This document shows, in pieces, positions 51,385-61,130 of a DNA stretch of 64,000 nucleotides. The position numbers and the translations under genes were made by a program. The DNA lies in the NCBI RefSeq assembly GCF_004346925.1, contig NZ_CP031167.1, positions 950,001-1,014,000 of the forward strand, read 5' to 3'. This DNA comes from Stenotrophomonas sp. ASS1. Its GTDB lineage: Bacteria > Pseudomonadota > Gammaproteobacteria > Xanthomonadales > Xanthomonadaceae. A model generated the notes under the pieces. It worked only from the letters and a program-made list of their open reading frames with translations, searched no databases and had not been told where the DNA came from. The first letter of the stretch is position 1; each line of letters starts with the position of its first letter.

Positions 51385-52527
51385 GTGAACACCACCGCGA
51401 CCACCATCGATTTCACTTCGTTCCTCAAGCTGATGGCGCACCAGCGCGCCTCGGACCTGTTCATCACCGCGGGCATGCCGCCGGCGATGAAGGTCAACGG
51501 CAAGATCTCGCCGATCACGCAGACCCCGCTCACGCCGCAGCAGAGCCGCGACCTGGTCCTCAACGTGATGACCCCGGCGCAGCGCGAGGAATTCGAGAAG
51601 ACCCACGAGTGCAACTTCGCCATCGGCCTGTCCGGCGTCGGCCGCTTCCGCGTCAGCTGCTTCTACCAGCGCAACCAGGTCGGCATGGTGCTGCGTCGCA
51701 TCGAGACGCGCATTCCGACCGTGGAAGAGCTGAGCCTGCCGCCGATCATCAAGACGCTGGCGATGACCAAGCGCGGCATCATCCTGTTCGTCGGTGCCAC
51801 CGGTACCGGTAAATCGACCTCGCTGGCGGCGATGATCGGTTACCGCAACCAGAACTCGACCGGCCACATCATCACCATCGAAGACCCGATCGAATTCGTG
51901 CACAAGCACGAGGGCTGCATCATCACCCAGCGCGAGGTCGGCATCGATACCGACAGCTGGGAAGCCGCGCTGAAGAACACTCTGCGTCAGGCGCCGGACG
52001 TGATCATGATCGGCGAGGTGCGTACCCGCGAAGGCATGGACCACGCCATCGCGTTTGCCGAAACCGGCCACCTGGTGCTGTGCACCCTGCATGCCAACAA
52101 CGCCAACCAGGCGATGGACCGCATCGTCAACTTCTTCCCGGAAGATCGTCGCAACCAGTTGCTGATGGATCTGTCGCTGAACCTGAAGGGCGTGGTTGCG
52201 CAGCAGCTGGTGCCGTCGCCCGATGGCCGTTCGCGCAAGGTGGCGATGGAGATCCTGCTGGGCACGCCGCTGGTGCAGGACTACATCCGCGACGGCGAGA
52301 TCCACAAGCTGAAGGAAGTGATGAAGGACTCGGTCCAGCTGGGCATGAAGACCTTCGACCAGAGCCTGTTCGAGCTGTACCAGGCGGGCGAGATCAGCTA
52401 CGAGGACGCGCTGCGCTACGCCGATTCGCAGAACGAAGTGCGCCTGCGCATCAAGCTCAGCCAGGGCGGCGACGCCCGCACCCTGTCGCAGGGGCTGGAT
52501 GGCGTGGAGATCTCCGAGATCCGGTAA
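51385..52527 (+). CDS. pilU: PilT-dependent retraction ATPase PilU
   Basis: A 380-residue PilT paralogue that helps retraction under load. Walker A is GATGTGKST (137-145), Walker B DVIMIGEVRT and the His box GHLVLCTLHAN. The GTG at 51385, which follows TTGGGAG, is chosen and gives the usual length; the ATG at 51364 would add seven residues. A REP pair follows the gene. Confidence 0.95.
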   Translation: MNTTATTIDFTSFLKLMAHQRASDLFITAGMPPAMKVNGKISPITQTPLTPQQSRDLVLNVMTPAQREEFEKTHECNFAIGLSGVGRFRVSCFYQRNQVGMVLRRIETRIPTVEELSLPPIIKTLAMTKRGIILFVGATGTGKSTSLAAMIGYRNQNSTGHIITIEDPIEFVHKHEGCIITQREVGIDTDSWEAALKNTLRQAPDVIMIGEVRTREGMDHAIAFAETGHLVLCTLHANNANQAMDRIVNFFPEDRRNQLLMDLSLNLKGVVAQQLVPSPDGRSRKVAMEILLGTPLVQDYIRDGEIHKLKEVMKDSVQLGMKTFDQSLFELYQAGEISYEDALRYADSQNEVRLRIKLSQGGDARTLSQGLDGVEISEIR

Positions 52528-52539
52528 TCTGCGTGTTCC

Positions 52540-52593
52540 GTAGCGTCGAGCCTGCTCGACTGTTCTTGTCGAGTCGAGCAAGCTCGACTCTAC
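52540..52593. repeat. Inverted REP pair after pilU
   Basis: GTAGCGTCGAGCCTGCTCGA (from 52540) and its inverted partner ending GCTCGACTCTAC (52571-52593) lie 12 bases after the pilU stop. Both carry the TCGAGC core type. The two can fold into one long hairpin. Confidence 0.86.
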
Positions 52594-52632
52594 GGGCGGG
52601 CGGCTGCGCGTATTGATGAATTCCAGTCATGA

Positions 52633-53691
<1,059 letters not shown>

Positions 53692-53698
53692 TCACCAG

Positions 53699-53726
53699 GT
53701 GGGTGCGGACCGTTGGTCCGCACTCC
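53699..53726 (+). repeat. REP element between AKR and LysR genes
   Basis: GGTGGGTGCGGACCGTTGGT followed by CCGCACTC forms a palindrome at the convergent junction. The core (GCGGACC/GGTCCGC) is a variant of the GCCGACC type. Confidence 0.78.
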
Positions 53727-53731
53727 TCAGC

Positions 53732-54631
53732 TCATCCAGCCATCGGCCCGCGCAACGCATCAAGCACAGTGCGCATCGCCACGGTGACGTAGCGGCGTGA
53801 CGGGTAATACGCGTAGTAGCCATCGAAGTGCGGGCACCAATCGTCCAGCACGGATTGCAGGCGGCCATCGTCCAGCATCGGCTGCACCTGGTCTTCCGGC
53901 AGCCAGGCCAGCCCGCTGCCGGCCAGTGCAGCCGCGCGGGTCATGCCCATGGTGTTGAAGGTCCACTGACCGGTCACGCGCACGCTCAGTTCGTTGCCGT
54001 CCTGGCCGAAATCCCACGGCATCAGTCCGCCATGCGTAGGCAGGCGCAGGGTGACGCAGTTGTGCTCGGCCAAGTCGTTCGGATGCCGCGGCACCACGTG
54101 CTGGCGGAAGTAGCTGGGCGCACCGACCACGCGCATGCGCAGCGGTGGGCTGACCGGTACCGCGATCATGTCGCGCGCCAGCCGTTCGCCGAGGCGGATG
54201 CCGATGTCGTAGCGCTCGGCGACGATGTCGGCCAGCCCGTAGTCTGCAGCCAGTTCCACCTTCAGGTCCGGGTACTGCTGCAGCAATGGCGCCAACCGCG
54301 GCCAGGCGATGTATTCGGCGGCATGGCCGGTGGCATTGATGCGGATGGTGCCGGCCGGGCGTTCGCGGTACTCGGCCAGTGCGGCCAGTTCGTCCTCGAT
54401 CTCGGCCAGGCGCGGGGCGAGGGTCTCGAGCAGGCGCGCACCGGCTTCGGTGGTGGACACGCTGCGGGTGGTGCGGGTCAGCAGGCGCACGCCGAGGCGC
54501 TCTTCCAGGCCGCGCATGGCATGGCTGAGCGCGGACTGGGAGACACCCAGCTGGGCGGCGGCCCGGGTGAAGCTGCCTTCGCGGGCAACGTGGACGAAGG
54601 CCTGCAGGTCGTTGAGATTTTCACGGGGCAT
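53732..54631 (-). CDS. LysR-family transcriptional regulator
   Basis: A 299-residue LTTR of the group often found beside aldo-keto reductases. The start MPRENLNDLQAFVHVAREGS and the helix-turn-helix (TRAAAQLGVSQSALSHAMRG) are clear. A longer open frame to 55129 exists but carries no family sequence. It lies tail to tail with the aldo-keto reductase gene and may control it from its own promoter side or act elsewhere; layout alone does not decide. Confidence 0.9.
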   Translation of the reverse strand: MPRENLNDLQAFVHVAREGSFTRAAAQLGVSQSALSHAMRGLEERLGVRLLTRTTRSVSTTEAGARLLETLAPRLAEIEDELAALAEYRERPAGTIRINATGHAAEYIAWPRLAPLLQQYPDLKVELAADYGLADIVAERYDIGIRLGERLARDMIAVPVSPPLRMRVVGAPSYFRQHVVPRHPNDLAEHNCVTLRLPTHGGLMPWDFGQDGNELSVRVTGQWTFNTMGMTRAAALAGSGLAWLPEDQVQPMLDDGRLQSVLDDWCPHFDGYYAYYPSRRYVTVAMRTVLDALRGPMAG

Positions 54632-54714
54632 GACGGGATGATACGGCCGGGCTGCGCCCGGCACCCGCCGAAACAACGTCAATGGCAACGTCAAAAGCTG
54701 GCTTCCTGAGGGGA

Positions 54715-54816
54715 GGCGGGGTGGCTCAGGTTGCGGGGGACGGCGCAAGTACGTCCATGTAGCCTCGGTCGCGCCATCCATGGCGCTCACGCCCCCGCAA
54801 CCTGAGCCGCCCCGCC
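54715..54816. repeat. Large GC-rich inverted repeat in a 300-base gene-free gap
   Basis: The 25-base left arm (54715-54739, begins GGCGGGGTGGCTCAGGTTGC) and the right arm (54792-54816) are complementary at 24 of 25 positions. The 52-base loop holds a second hairpin GCGCCA-TCCA-TGGCGC (54771-54786). The gap from 54632 to 54934 has no other feature that I can see. The arrangement is that of a repeated intergenic element or a structured RNA. Confidence 0.75.
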
Positions 54817-54934
54817 TTCGACATTTTCCCGCGAGCTGTTGGAACGGCTCCGACCCCATTCTGTGTAGGCGTGTGGGGATGTCGATTTCAGGGACTGTGG
54901 TTCGTCGAATGAATGACTTCAACGGGAGCTGCAC

Positions 54935-55147
54935 ATGAGCGCTGACACCAAGCCGAAAGGCCCGGCCTCGTACTTCCCCTCCATCGAGAAGACCTACGGT
55001 CAGCCGGTGGCGCACTGGTTCGGGCTGCTGGCGGGCAAGAAGGGCCTGAAACACATGGAACTGGTCAGCTTCCTTAAAAGCGAGCATGGGCTGGGCCATG
55101 GCCACGCCAACGCGCTGGTGGCGCACCATCTGGCCGGAAAGGGCTGA
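54935..55147 (+). CDS. DUF4287 domain protein
   Basis: A 70-residue basic protein matching the DUF4287 family: YFPSIEKTYGQPVAHWFGLL, then HMELVSFLKSEHGLGHGHAN. The family is widespread, small and of unknown function; it is often found alone. A GGGAG ribosome binding site lies before the ATG. It is probably expressed alone or with the following acetyltransferase gene. Confidence 0.85.
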   Translation: MSADTKPKGPASYFPSIEKTYGQPVAHWFGLLAGKKGLKHMELVSFLKSEHGLGHGHANALVAHHLAGKG

Positions 55148-55243
55148 GCAGGCAACCCGGCGCTGAACGGTCGTGTGGGGGTCAGGCTACACGGCCTCCG
55201 GGGTCAGGCAGACTGGGCGTTCATCCCGAGGCAGGACGCCCTC

Positions 55244-55693
55244 ATGCAGGTCACGCTGGACGCGATCACCGTCGACAACTACGAAGCGGTATGCGATCTC
55301 GACGTCAGCGAGGCGCAGCAGGACTTCGTGGCCGGCAATACCTGGTCGCTGGTGCAGGCAGCATTCCATCCCGGCTACCAGACCCGCGCCATCCAGGCCG
55401 ATGGCGAGCTGGTCGGGTTCTTCATGTGGGTGCCGGAGACGCCGCAGCGCATCTCGATCTGGCGCTTCATGGTCGATCAGCGCTGGCAGGGGCGTGGCAT
55501 CGGGCGGCGCGCGCTGGAACTGGCGCTGGCGCAGATCCGGGACACGCCCGGCCTGGCCGAGATCGAGATCTGCTACAACCCGCGCAATCCGGTGGCGGGC
55601 GCCTTCTATGGCAGCTTCGGTTTCGTCGAGACAGGCATGGACGATGATGGCGAGGACATGCTGGCCGTGCTGCCGGTGACGCCTCCGGAATAA
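55244..55693 (+). CDS. GNAT-family acetyltransferase
   Basis: A 149-residue N-acetyltransferase with the acetyl-CoA binding motif RWQGRGIGRRALELAL at about residues 80-95 and a C-terminal GSFGFVETG. It resembles SpeG/diamine-acetyltransferase-like GNATs (NAGAFY-type loop: VAGAFYGSFGF). The ATG at 55244 (MQVTLDAIT) is used; the upstream frame is not family-like. Substrate is unknown, possibly a polyamine. Confidence 0.85.
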   Translation: MQVTLDAITVDNYEAVCDLDVSEAQQDFVAGNTWSLVQAAFHPGYQTRAIQADGELVGFFMWVPETPQRISIWRFMVDQRWQGRGIGRRALELALAQIRDTPGLAEIEICYNPRNPVAGAFYGSFGFVETGMDDDGEDMLAVLPVTPPE

Positions 55694-55786
55694 CCTGAAT
55701 GGGCGAGCGCAGCTGAACGATTTCATCTGCAACTGTCATGCAGATCGTGTCTAATAGCGCTCCCCACCTGCTGTTCCCCCACCCGT

Positions 55787-56494
55787 ATGTCCCTTCCCGC
55801 CCATGGCTCTGCGCCGTGCGACGACGCTGACGGCCACCTGGTCACCGCCGGTCCGCTGACCCCACCGCCCGACAGCGCCGGCACCGCCGCCGACGAAAAA
55901 GCGCTTCGCCACTCGATTGCCGAGGACGTGCAGGGCATGGTGCTGGCTACGATGGTGGCCTCGCTGGGCCTGGCCATCTTCGCCAAGGGTGGGCTGATGA
56001 TCGGCGGCATGGCCGGCATGGCCTTCCTGCTGCACTACTCGATGGGCTGGAACTTCGGCCTGGTGTTCGTGCTGGTCAATCTGCCGTTCTACTGGGTGGC
56101 GCTGCGGCGCATGGGCTGGGAATTCACCCTGAAGACCTTCGCTGCGGTCACCGCCTGTGGCGTGCTGACCGACCTGCTGCCGCGCTGGATCGACTTCTCG
56201 CACATCAACCCGTTGTATTCGGCGATCGTGGGCGGTGCGTTGTCCGGCCTGGGCATCCTGTTCTTCATCCGCCACCGCGCCAGCCTCGGCGGCATCGGTA
56301 TCCTGGCGGTGTACCTGCAGCGCACCCGCGGCTGGAGCGCGGGCAAGGTGCAGATGTCCTACGACGCCTGCCTGATGGTGGCCGCGTTCTTCGTGCTGTC
56401 GCCGTCGAAGGTGCTGTACTCGGCGATCGGCGCGGTGGTGCTCAGCCTGGTGCTGATGTTCAACCACCGCCCGGGCCGTTACATGGGCGTGTGA
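55787..56494 (+). CDS. YitT-family membrane protein (DUF161)
   Basis: A 235-residue protein with five or six hydrophobic segments from residue 50 on, and the motifs GGLMIGGMAGMAFLL and VGGALSGLGILFFIRH that mark YitT/DUF161 proteins. The hydrophilic first 45 residues are unusual for the family. Function is unknown. It is followed by a REP pair that separates it from the convergent tag gene. Confidence 0.85.
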   Translation: MSLPAHGSAPCDDADGHLVTAGPLTPPPDSAGTAADEKALRHSIAEDVQGMVLATMVASLGLAIFAKGGLMIGGMAGMAFLLHYSMGWNFGLVFVLVNLPFYWVALRRMGWEFTLKTFAAVTACGVLTDLLPRWIDFSHINPLYSAIVGGALSGLGILFFIRHRASLGGIGILAVYLQRTRGWSAGKVQMSYDACLMVAAFFVLSPSKVLYSAIGAVVLSLVLMFNHRPGRYMGV

Positions 56495-56504
56495 CGATTC
56501 GACG

Positions 56505-56571
56505 GTAGTGCCGGCCGCTGGCCGGCAACACCTGAGGCGTTCCGAGGTTGCCGGCCAGCGGCCGGCGCTAC
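56505..56571. repeat. Inverted REP pair between the YitT-type gene and tag
   Basis: Two copies of the GCCGGCC type stand in inverted orientation: 56505-56528 (head GTAG) and 56548-56571 (tail GCTAC). The second reads GTAG on the minus strand, and its TAG is the stop codon of tag (56570-56568). Confidence 0.9.
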
Positions 56572-57110
56572 CGGGAGGCCTGCAACCACGGCGGCGACAG
56601 CGTCAGCAGCCGCGCATGCACCGGGCAGTCCTCGGCGTGCGCACCGGGCAGGTAGCCCAGGCTCATCAGGAATTCGCCGGTGATCTCGCCGCCGGTGAAG
56701 CGGAACGTCTTCTTGAACAGCTTCACCCAGTCGGCCTTGCTGCGCGGATGGTGCGCGTCCAGCCACGCCGCGAAGCTGCCGTGGCTGACCCGCAGCTGCT
56801 GGATCACCTGTGCGTTGTGGATCGCCGCCAGCACCTTCAGCCGGTTGCGGATGATGCCCGCGTCCGACAGCAGCCGTTCGATGTCCTGCTCGGCGTAGGC
56901 TGCAACCCGATCCACATCGAAGCCGTCATAGGCCGCGCGGAAGCCCTCGCGCTTCTTCAGGATGGTCTCCCAGCTCAGCCCGGCCTGGTTGATCTCCAGC
57001 ACCAGCCGCTCGAACAGCTCGCGCTCGTCACGCTGCGGGAAGCCGTATTCGTTGGCGTGGTAGTAGTCGTGCACCGGATGGCCCGGGGCGATGAGGCAGT
57101 AACCGCTCAT
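56568..57110 (-). CDS. tag: DNA-3-methyladenine glycosylase I
   Basis: A 180-residue repair enzyme that removes 3-methyladenine from DNA. It has the N-terminal Cys5 and His18, which with His158 and Cys162 (GAHAEDC) form the zinc site, and the conserved NQAGLSWETILKKR helix with the catalytic Glu39 and Trp47. Its start overlaps the DUF4153 gene end by 4 bases and its stop lies in a REP head. Confidence 0.95.
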   Translation of the reverse strand: MSGYCLIAPGHPVHDYYHANEYGFPQRDERELFERLVLEINQAGLSWETILKKREGFRAAYDGFDVDRVAAYAEQDIERLLSDAGIIRNRLKVLAAIHNAQVIQQLRVSHGSFAAWLDAHHPRSKADWVKLFKKTFRFTGGEITGEFLMSLGYLPGAHAEDCPVHARLLTLSPPWLQASR

Positions 57111-58894
57111 GGGGAAGGCTCGTTGGATTCGGGTTCGGGATCGATGGCCAGCGCGGGGCGCCCGCCGATGGACAGCATCGGCCAGCGCGGTGGCACAAGC
57201 GTGAGTTTGCCGTCACGCAGGGCCTGGTTGATCGCCTCGGCCTGGCCGCTGACGGTGCCGAACAGCGAACCGGCCCGGCGCCACTGGCCATCCCCGCCAC
57301 GTGCGTACAGCACGCAGTCCGGCCCACGGTGGGTGTACAGCTCGCACAGCAGCACCTCGTTGCTGCCATCGCCATCCAGGTCGCGATGCACGATCAGGCA
57401 GTCGCGCTCGCTCTGGGCGCAGGATTCGCCATTGATCGCGCGGGTGGCCAGTGCCTGCCACCAATCGTCCGGTGGCGAGCTGGATCCCTTGGCCAGCTTC
57501 AGCGCGCGCTGCAGGGCGGCGACGTCCTGCAGACCCTTGTCCAGGCGCTGTCCATCGTCCCAGCGCGAGGTACGTGCCAGCGCGGCAGCGATCACCTGTG
57601 GCGCGTTGGCATCGGCGGTGATGGCCGGATCACGCTGCAGCTCGCGCAGCGCCTGCACGCCACGGCGCCCAAGATCGAAGCGCAGCACGTTGACGTCACT
57701 GCTGGTGATCGCTGGCGGGTCCGCACGCAGGCGCGCCAACTGGCTGGACAGGGTCAGCCGCACCGGGTCCAGCAGCGGCGAGTTGCCCAGCAATGCCAGT
57801 GCCAGCACCGCCCAACACATCCAGCGGTTGACCGGCTCCAGCGTCTGCAGCCAGCGGCCCTGCCGGCGCACTACCGCCAGCGCGTAGCCCAGTGCATAGC
57901 CGGCCACGGCCAACGCGATCAGCACCGCCCAGAAGCGGTCCAGGGTCCAGCCGTACTGCACCACGCGCAGGCCCAGTGCATACAGCGCCAGCACCGCATA
58001 GACCGGCAGCGCCAGCAGGCTGGCCTCGACCAGCCGGCGCAGCACGACGGGGTAGGGCGCGGTGTCGTCGCCTTGCTGGTAGACCGCATTGGTGAATGAC
58101 ACCAGCAGCAGCGACAGCACCAGCAGCAGGCTGGCGGCCGAGCGGGTCTTCCACAGCGGCTCCAGCCCGGTCAGCGGCAGGCTCAGCACGAACAGCACGG
58201 CGATGAACGAGAGCAGCGGCAGCAGCCCGCGGCAGATCGCGAACAGCACCTGGCGGGTGATCTGGATCGCGCGGTGCTGGGTGCGCCCGATCAGCACGCC
58301 GAACCCGGCCAGGCTGCCGGTGGCCAGCGCGATGAACGCGTCCTGCCGGAACAGGTCGCGGAAGATGGTCACGTCGAGCAGCTGGAACAGCGCCGCCCAC
58401 AGCCACAACAGCAGCCAGGTCAGCCCGGTGAACAGCGCCGCCAGGGCCAGTGTCAGGCCGTTCTGCCAGGCGCGCTCGAACAGCTCCGGATAGCTGGCGC
58501 GCCAATGCCCGTGCTGCAGCTGGAACTGCCACCAGGGCAGGGCCACGAACACCGCCACGGCCATGCCCAGGGTCAGCGGGAACTGCAGTGCGCCCGATTC
58601 CAGTGCGGTCTCGCCGTTGAGGTTCCAGCCGATCCAGGCGGCCAGCGCCAGCACCACCGCCGAGCCGAGCACCGCCTGCAGCCACAGGCGGCGCTGGCCC
58701 AGCTCGACCAGGCTCAGCGCCACCGCGCTGGGAATGGCCAGCACCCAGGCATACCAGCAGTAGCGCCAGCCGATATCGCGGAACGGCCACGCATCGGACA
58801 GCTCCTGCGCGGCATACAGCATCAGGCCCTGCAGCAGCGCGATCAGGACGATGGCGCTGCGTGCCGGCAGGGTCAGGGGCGATGAAGACTGCAT
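57107..58894 (-). CDS. DUF4153 membrane protein
   Basis: A 595-residue protein with about ten hydrophobic segments in the first 400 residues, typical of DUF4153, and a soluble C-terminal region of about 190 residues. That tail contains a Ca-type acidic loop DLDGDGSNEVLL, like an FG-GAP or EF-hand-like repeat, and DCLIVHRD. Its function is not known. It is coupled to tag by a 4-base overlap. The start at 58894 (MQSSSPLTLP) is chosen over an earlier in-frame ATG at 58987. Confidence 0.82.
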   Translation of the reverse strand: MQSSSPLTLPARSAIVLIALLQGLMLYAAQELSDAWPFRDIGWRYCWYAWVLAIPSAVALSLVELGQRRLWLQAVLGSAVVLALAAWIGWNLNGETALESGALQFPLTLGMAVAVFVALPWWQFQLQHGHWRASYPELFERAWQNGLTLALAALFTGLTWLLLWLWAALFQLLDVTIFRDLFRQDAFIALATGSLAGFGVLIGRTQHRAIQITRQVLFAICRGLLPLLSFIAVLFVLSLPLTGLEPLWKTRSAASLLLVLSLLLVSFTNAVYQQGDDTAPYPVVLRRLVEASLLALPVYAVLALYALGLRVVQYGWTLDRFWAVLIALAVAGYALGYALAVVRRQGRWLQTLEPVNRWMCWAVLALALLGNSPLLDPVRLTLSSQLARLRADPPAITSSDVNVLRFDLGRRGVQALRELQRDPAITADANAPQVIAAALARTSRWDDGQRLDKGLQDVAALQRALKLAKGSSSPPDDWWQALATRAINGESCAQSERDCLIVHRDLDGDGSNEVLLCELYTHRGPDCVLYARGGDGQWRRAGSLFGTVSGQAEAINQALRDGKLTLVPPRWPMLSIGGRPALAIDPEPESNEPSP

Positions 58895-58985
58895 CGACGA
58901 CCTTCCATGGCAAAGCACCATCCTAGCCCATCGCGGTTCGGCGCCATCGCGCGACCATCCCGCCCCCAGCAGGTAGAATGGGCCC

Positions 58986-59552
58986 ATGCCTGTAACGCCG
59001 ACCTCCCTTGCCGATCACCTGCTCGTCGCGCTGCCGTCGCTGCTCGACGCGACCTTTGCCCGCAGCGTCGCGCTGATCTGCCAGCACGACGAGAACGGCG
59101 CGATGGGCGTGCTGGTCAACCAGCCTTCCGAGTACACGCTGGGTGAAGTGCTTGCGCAGATGGACATCACCACCGGTGATGGCGACCTGCAGGCGCGCAT
59201 GGTGCTCAATGGCGGCCCGGTGCATCCCGAACGCGGCTTCGTCATCCATGACGACGCGCGGGCGTGGGATTCCAGCCTGACCGTGGGCGACGGCCTGTAC
59301 CTGACCACCTCGCGCGACATCCTCGAAGCGATGGCGCGCGGCGAAGGCCCGGCCAATGCCGTGGTCACCCTCGGCTGTGCCGGTTGGGGTGCAGGGCAGC
59401 TGGAAAGCGAGCTGTCCGAGAACAGCTGGCTGACCGTGCCGGCCGATGCCGAGCTGGTGTTCCAGCTGCCGCTGGAGCAGCGCTGGCAGGGCGCGGCTTC
59501 GCGCATCGGCGTGGACCTGTTCCGGCTGACCGACTACAGCGGCCATGTCTGA
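58986..59552 (+). CDS. algH: YqgE/AlgH family protein (UPF0301)
   Basis: A 188-residue protein of the YqgE/AlgH family. Signatures are [11 protein letters not shown] at the start, [25 protein letters not shown] and the C-terminal [13 protein letters not shown]. Role in the cell is not settled; in Pseudomonas AlgH affects alginate regulation. It overlaps ruvX by 8 bases and heads the algH-ruvX-pyrB unit, the usual gammaproteobacterial order. Confidence 0.96.
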   Translation: MPVTPTSLADHLLVALPSLLDATFARSVALICQHDENGAMGVLVNQPSEYTLGEVLAQMDITTGDGDLQARMVLNGGPVHPERGFVIHDDARAWDSSLTVGDGLYLTTSRDILEAMARGEGPANAVVTLGCAGWGAGQLESELSENSWLTVPADAELVFQLPLEQRWQGAASRIGVDLFRLTDYSGHV

Positions 59553-60039
59553 GCCCATTACGCCCGCGCCGGATTCTGCTGCCCCGGCCATCCGCCGTGA
59601 TGGCACCGTTCTGGGGTTCGATGTCGGCTCGCGCCGCATCGGCGTGGCCATCGGCAGTGCCTTCGCTGCGCATGCGCGCGCGGTGGCGGTGGTCGATGTG
59701 CATGGCAACGGCCCGGACTGGACCGCGATCGAACGCCTGCTCAAGGAATGGAAGCCCGACGGCCTGGTGGTCGGCGACCCGCTGACCCTGGACGGCCAGG
59801 ACCAGCCCAACCGCAAGCGCGCGCAGGGCTTTGCCCGCCAGCTGCGGGAACGTTTCAAGCTGCCGGTGGTGATGATCGACGAGCGTTCCAGCTCGGTCGA
59901 GGCCGCCCGCCGCTTCGCTGTCGAGCGCGCCGAAGGGCGCAAGCGCCGCCGTGATGCGGCCGCCCTCGATGCCGTTGCCGCGGCGGTGATCATCGACCGT
60001 TGGCTGTCGTCGCCGGACGACGCCACCCCCATTCCCTGA
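59545..60039 (+). CDS. ruvX: Pre-16S rRNA nuclease RuvX (YqgF)
   Basis: A 164-residue RNase H-fold nuclease that trims 16S rRNA ends. Catalytic acids are Asp26 in [12 protein letters not shown], the later Glu/Asp in [12 protein letters not shown], and the C-terminal Asp in [12 protein letters not shown]. Its first 20 residues ([20 protein letters not shown]) are longer than in short homologues. It overlaps algH and is followed by pyrB after 15 bases. Confidence 0.95.
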   Translation: MSEPITPAPDSAAPAIRRDGTVLGFDVGSRRIGVAIGSAFAAHARAVAVVDVHGNGPDWTAIERLLKEWKPDGLVVGDPLTLDGQDQPNRKRAQGFARQLRERFKLPVVMIDERSSSVEAARRFAVERAEGRKRRRDAAALDAVAAAVIIDRWLSSPDDATPIP

Positions 60040-60054
60040 CTGCCCGACACCGCC

Positions 60055-61005
60055 ATGACCACCCAGCAACTCGATGCCTCCGGCCGCCTGCGCCACCTGC
60101 TGACCCTCGAAGGCCTTCCGCGCGACACCCTGCTGCAGCTGCTTGACCGGGCAGGGCAGATCCGCGACGCCGCGGTCGGTCGTGTCGGCAACAAGCGCCA
60201 CGTGCTGGCCGGTTCGGCGGTGTGCACGCTGTTCTTCGAACCGTCCACGCGCACCCGCAGCTCGTTCCAGCTGGCCGCGCAGCGCCTGGGCGCCGACGTA
60301 CTGAACTTCGATGCCTCGACTTCGTCCACGCGCAAGGGCGAAACCGCCTGCGACACGCTGCGCAACCTGGAGGCGATGGGCGTGCGCGGCTTCGTGGTGC
60401 GCCACCCCGATGATGGCGCCGTGGCCGCACTGGCCGAGGCAGCGGGTGAGGGCACTGCACTGATCAACGCCGGTGACGGGCGCAGCGCGCACCCGACCCA
60501 GGGCCTGCTGGACATGCTGACCCTGCGCCAGGCCAAGGGCCCGGATTTCTCGAAGATGAAAGTGGTGATCGTCGGCGACGTGAAGCACTCGCGCGTGGCC
60601 CGCACCGACCTGCATGCGCTGCGCACGCTCGGCGTGGGCGAGATCCGCGTGTGTGGCCCGCAGTCGCTGCTGCCGGACGACGAGACCCTGAAGGGCTGCG
60701 TGGTCGGTGATGATTTCGACGCGATGCTGGAAGGCGTCGACGCGCTGATGATGCTGCGCCTGCAGCGCGAGCGCATGGAAGAAGGCCTGGTGCCGTCGCT
60801 GGAGCAGTACCACGCGCAGTACGGCCTGACCAACGAACGCCTGGCCCGCGCCGGCAAGGATGCCGCGGTGCTGCATCCAGGCCCGATCAACCGCGGCGTG
60901 GAAGTGACCGACGAGGTGGCCGACGGCCCGCAGTCGTGGGTGCTGCGCCAGGTCGCCAACGGCGTCGCCGTACGCATGGCCGTGCTGGAAACGCTGCTGG
61001 GCTGA
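60055..61005 (+). CDS. pyrB: Aspartate carbamoyltransferase catalytic subunit
   Basis: A 316-residue enzyme that makes carbamoyl-aspartate in pyrimidine synthesis. The carbamoyl phosphate motif FEPSTRTRSS (61-70), the 80s loop STSSTRKGE and the aspartate-site HPGPINRGVE are complete. It is of the class without the regulatory PyrI type. It ends the algH-ruvX-pyrB unit. Three REP elements follow, before the RAYT gene. Confidence 0.97.
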   Translation: MTTQQLDASGRLRHLLTLEGLPRDTLLQLLDRAGQIRDAAVGRVGNKRHVLAGSAVCTLFFEPSTRTRSSFQLAAQRLGADVLNFDASTSSTRKGETACDTLRNLEAMGVRGFVVRHPDDGAVAALAEAAGEGTALINAGDGRSAHPTQGLLDMLTLRQAKGPDFSKMKVVIVGDVKHSRVARTDLHALRTLGVGEIRVCGPQSLLPDDETLKGCVVGDDFDAMLEGVDALMMLRLQRERMEEGLVPSLEQYHAQYGLTNERLARAGKDAAVLHPGPINRGVEVTDEVADGPQSWVLRQVANGVAVRMAVLETLLG

Positions 61006-61012
61006 CCACTTT

Positions 61013-61130
61013 GGTGGGTGCCAACCTTGGTTGGTACTGCTGTTGTGGTGGGTGCCAACCTTGGTTGGCACACTCACCGCTCGGCTTGTCCGCGCACCGC
61101 TTTGGTAGATGCCAACCTTGGTTGGCACTA
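61013..61130 (+). repeat. Three REP copies on the 3' side of the RAYT gene
   Basis: Three palindromes with core GCCAACCTTGGTTGGC stand in one orientation: 61013-61038 (last arm changed to GGTTGGTAC), 61048-61073 and 61105-61130. The third has the GTAG head and the first two have a GTGG head. The third ends CACTA, of which CTA is the RAYT stop codon read on the minus strand. Confidence 0.9.

Noticed and set aside
54935..55147. Toxin-antitoxin pair made of the DUF4287 and GNAT genes
   Set aside because: GNAT toxins pair with DUF1778 (RHH) antitoxins. DUF4287 is not such a family, the two genes are about 100 bases apart and the GNAT resembles the polyamine acetyltransferase type.
58923..61073. 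A 716-residue Ser/Arg-rich open frame antisense to algH, ruvX and pyrB
   Set aside because: All three plus-strand genes are intact and well-known; the frame has the low-complexity look of a shadow.
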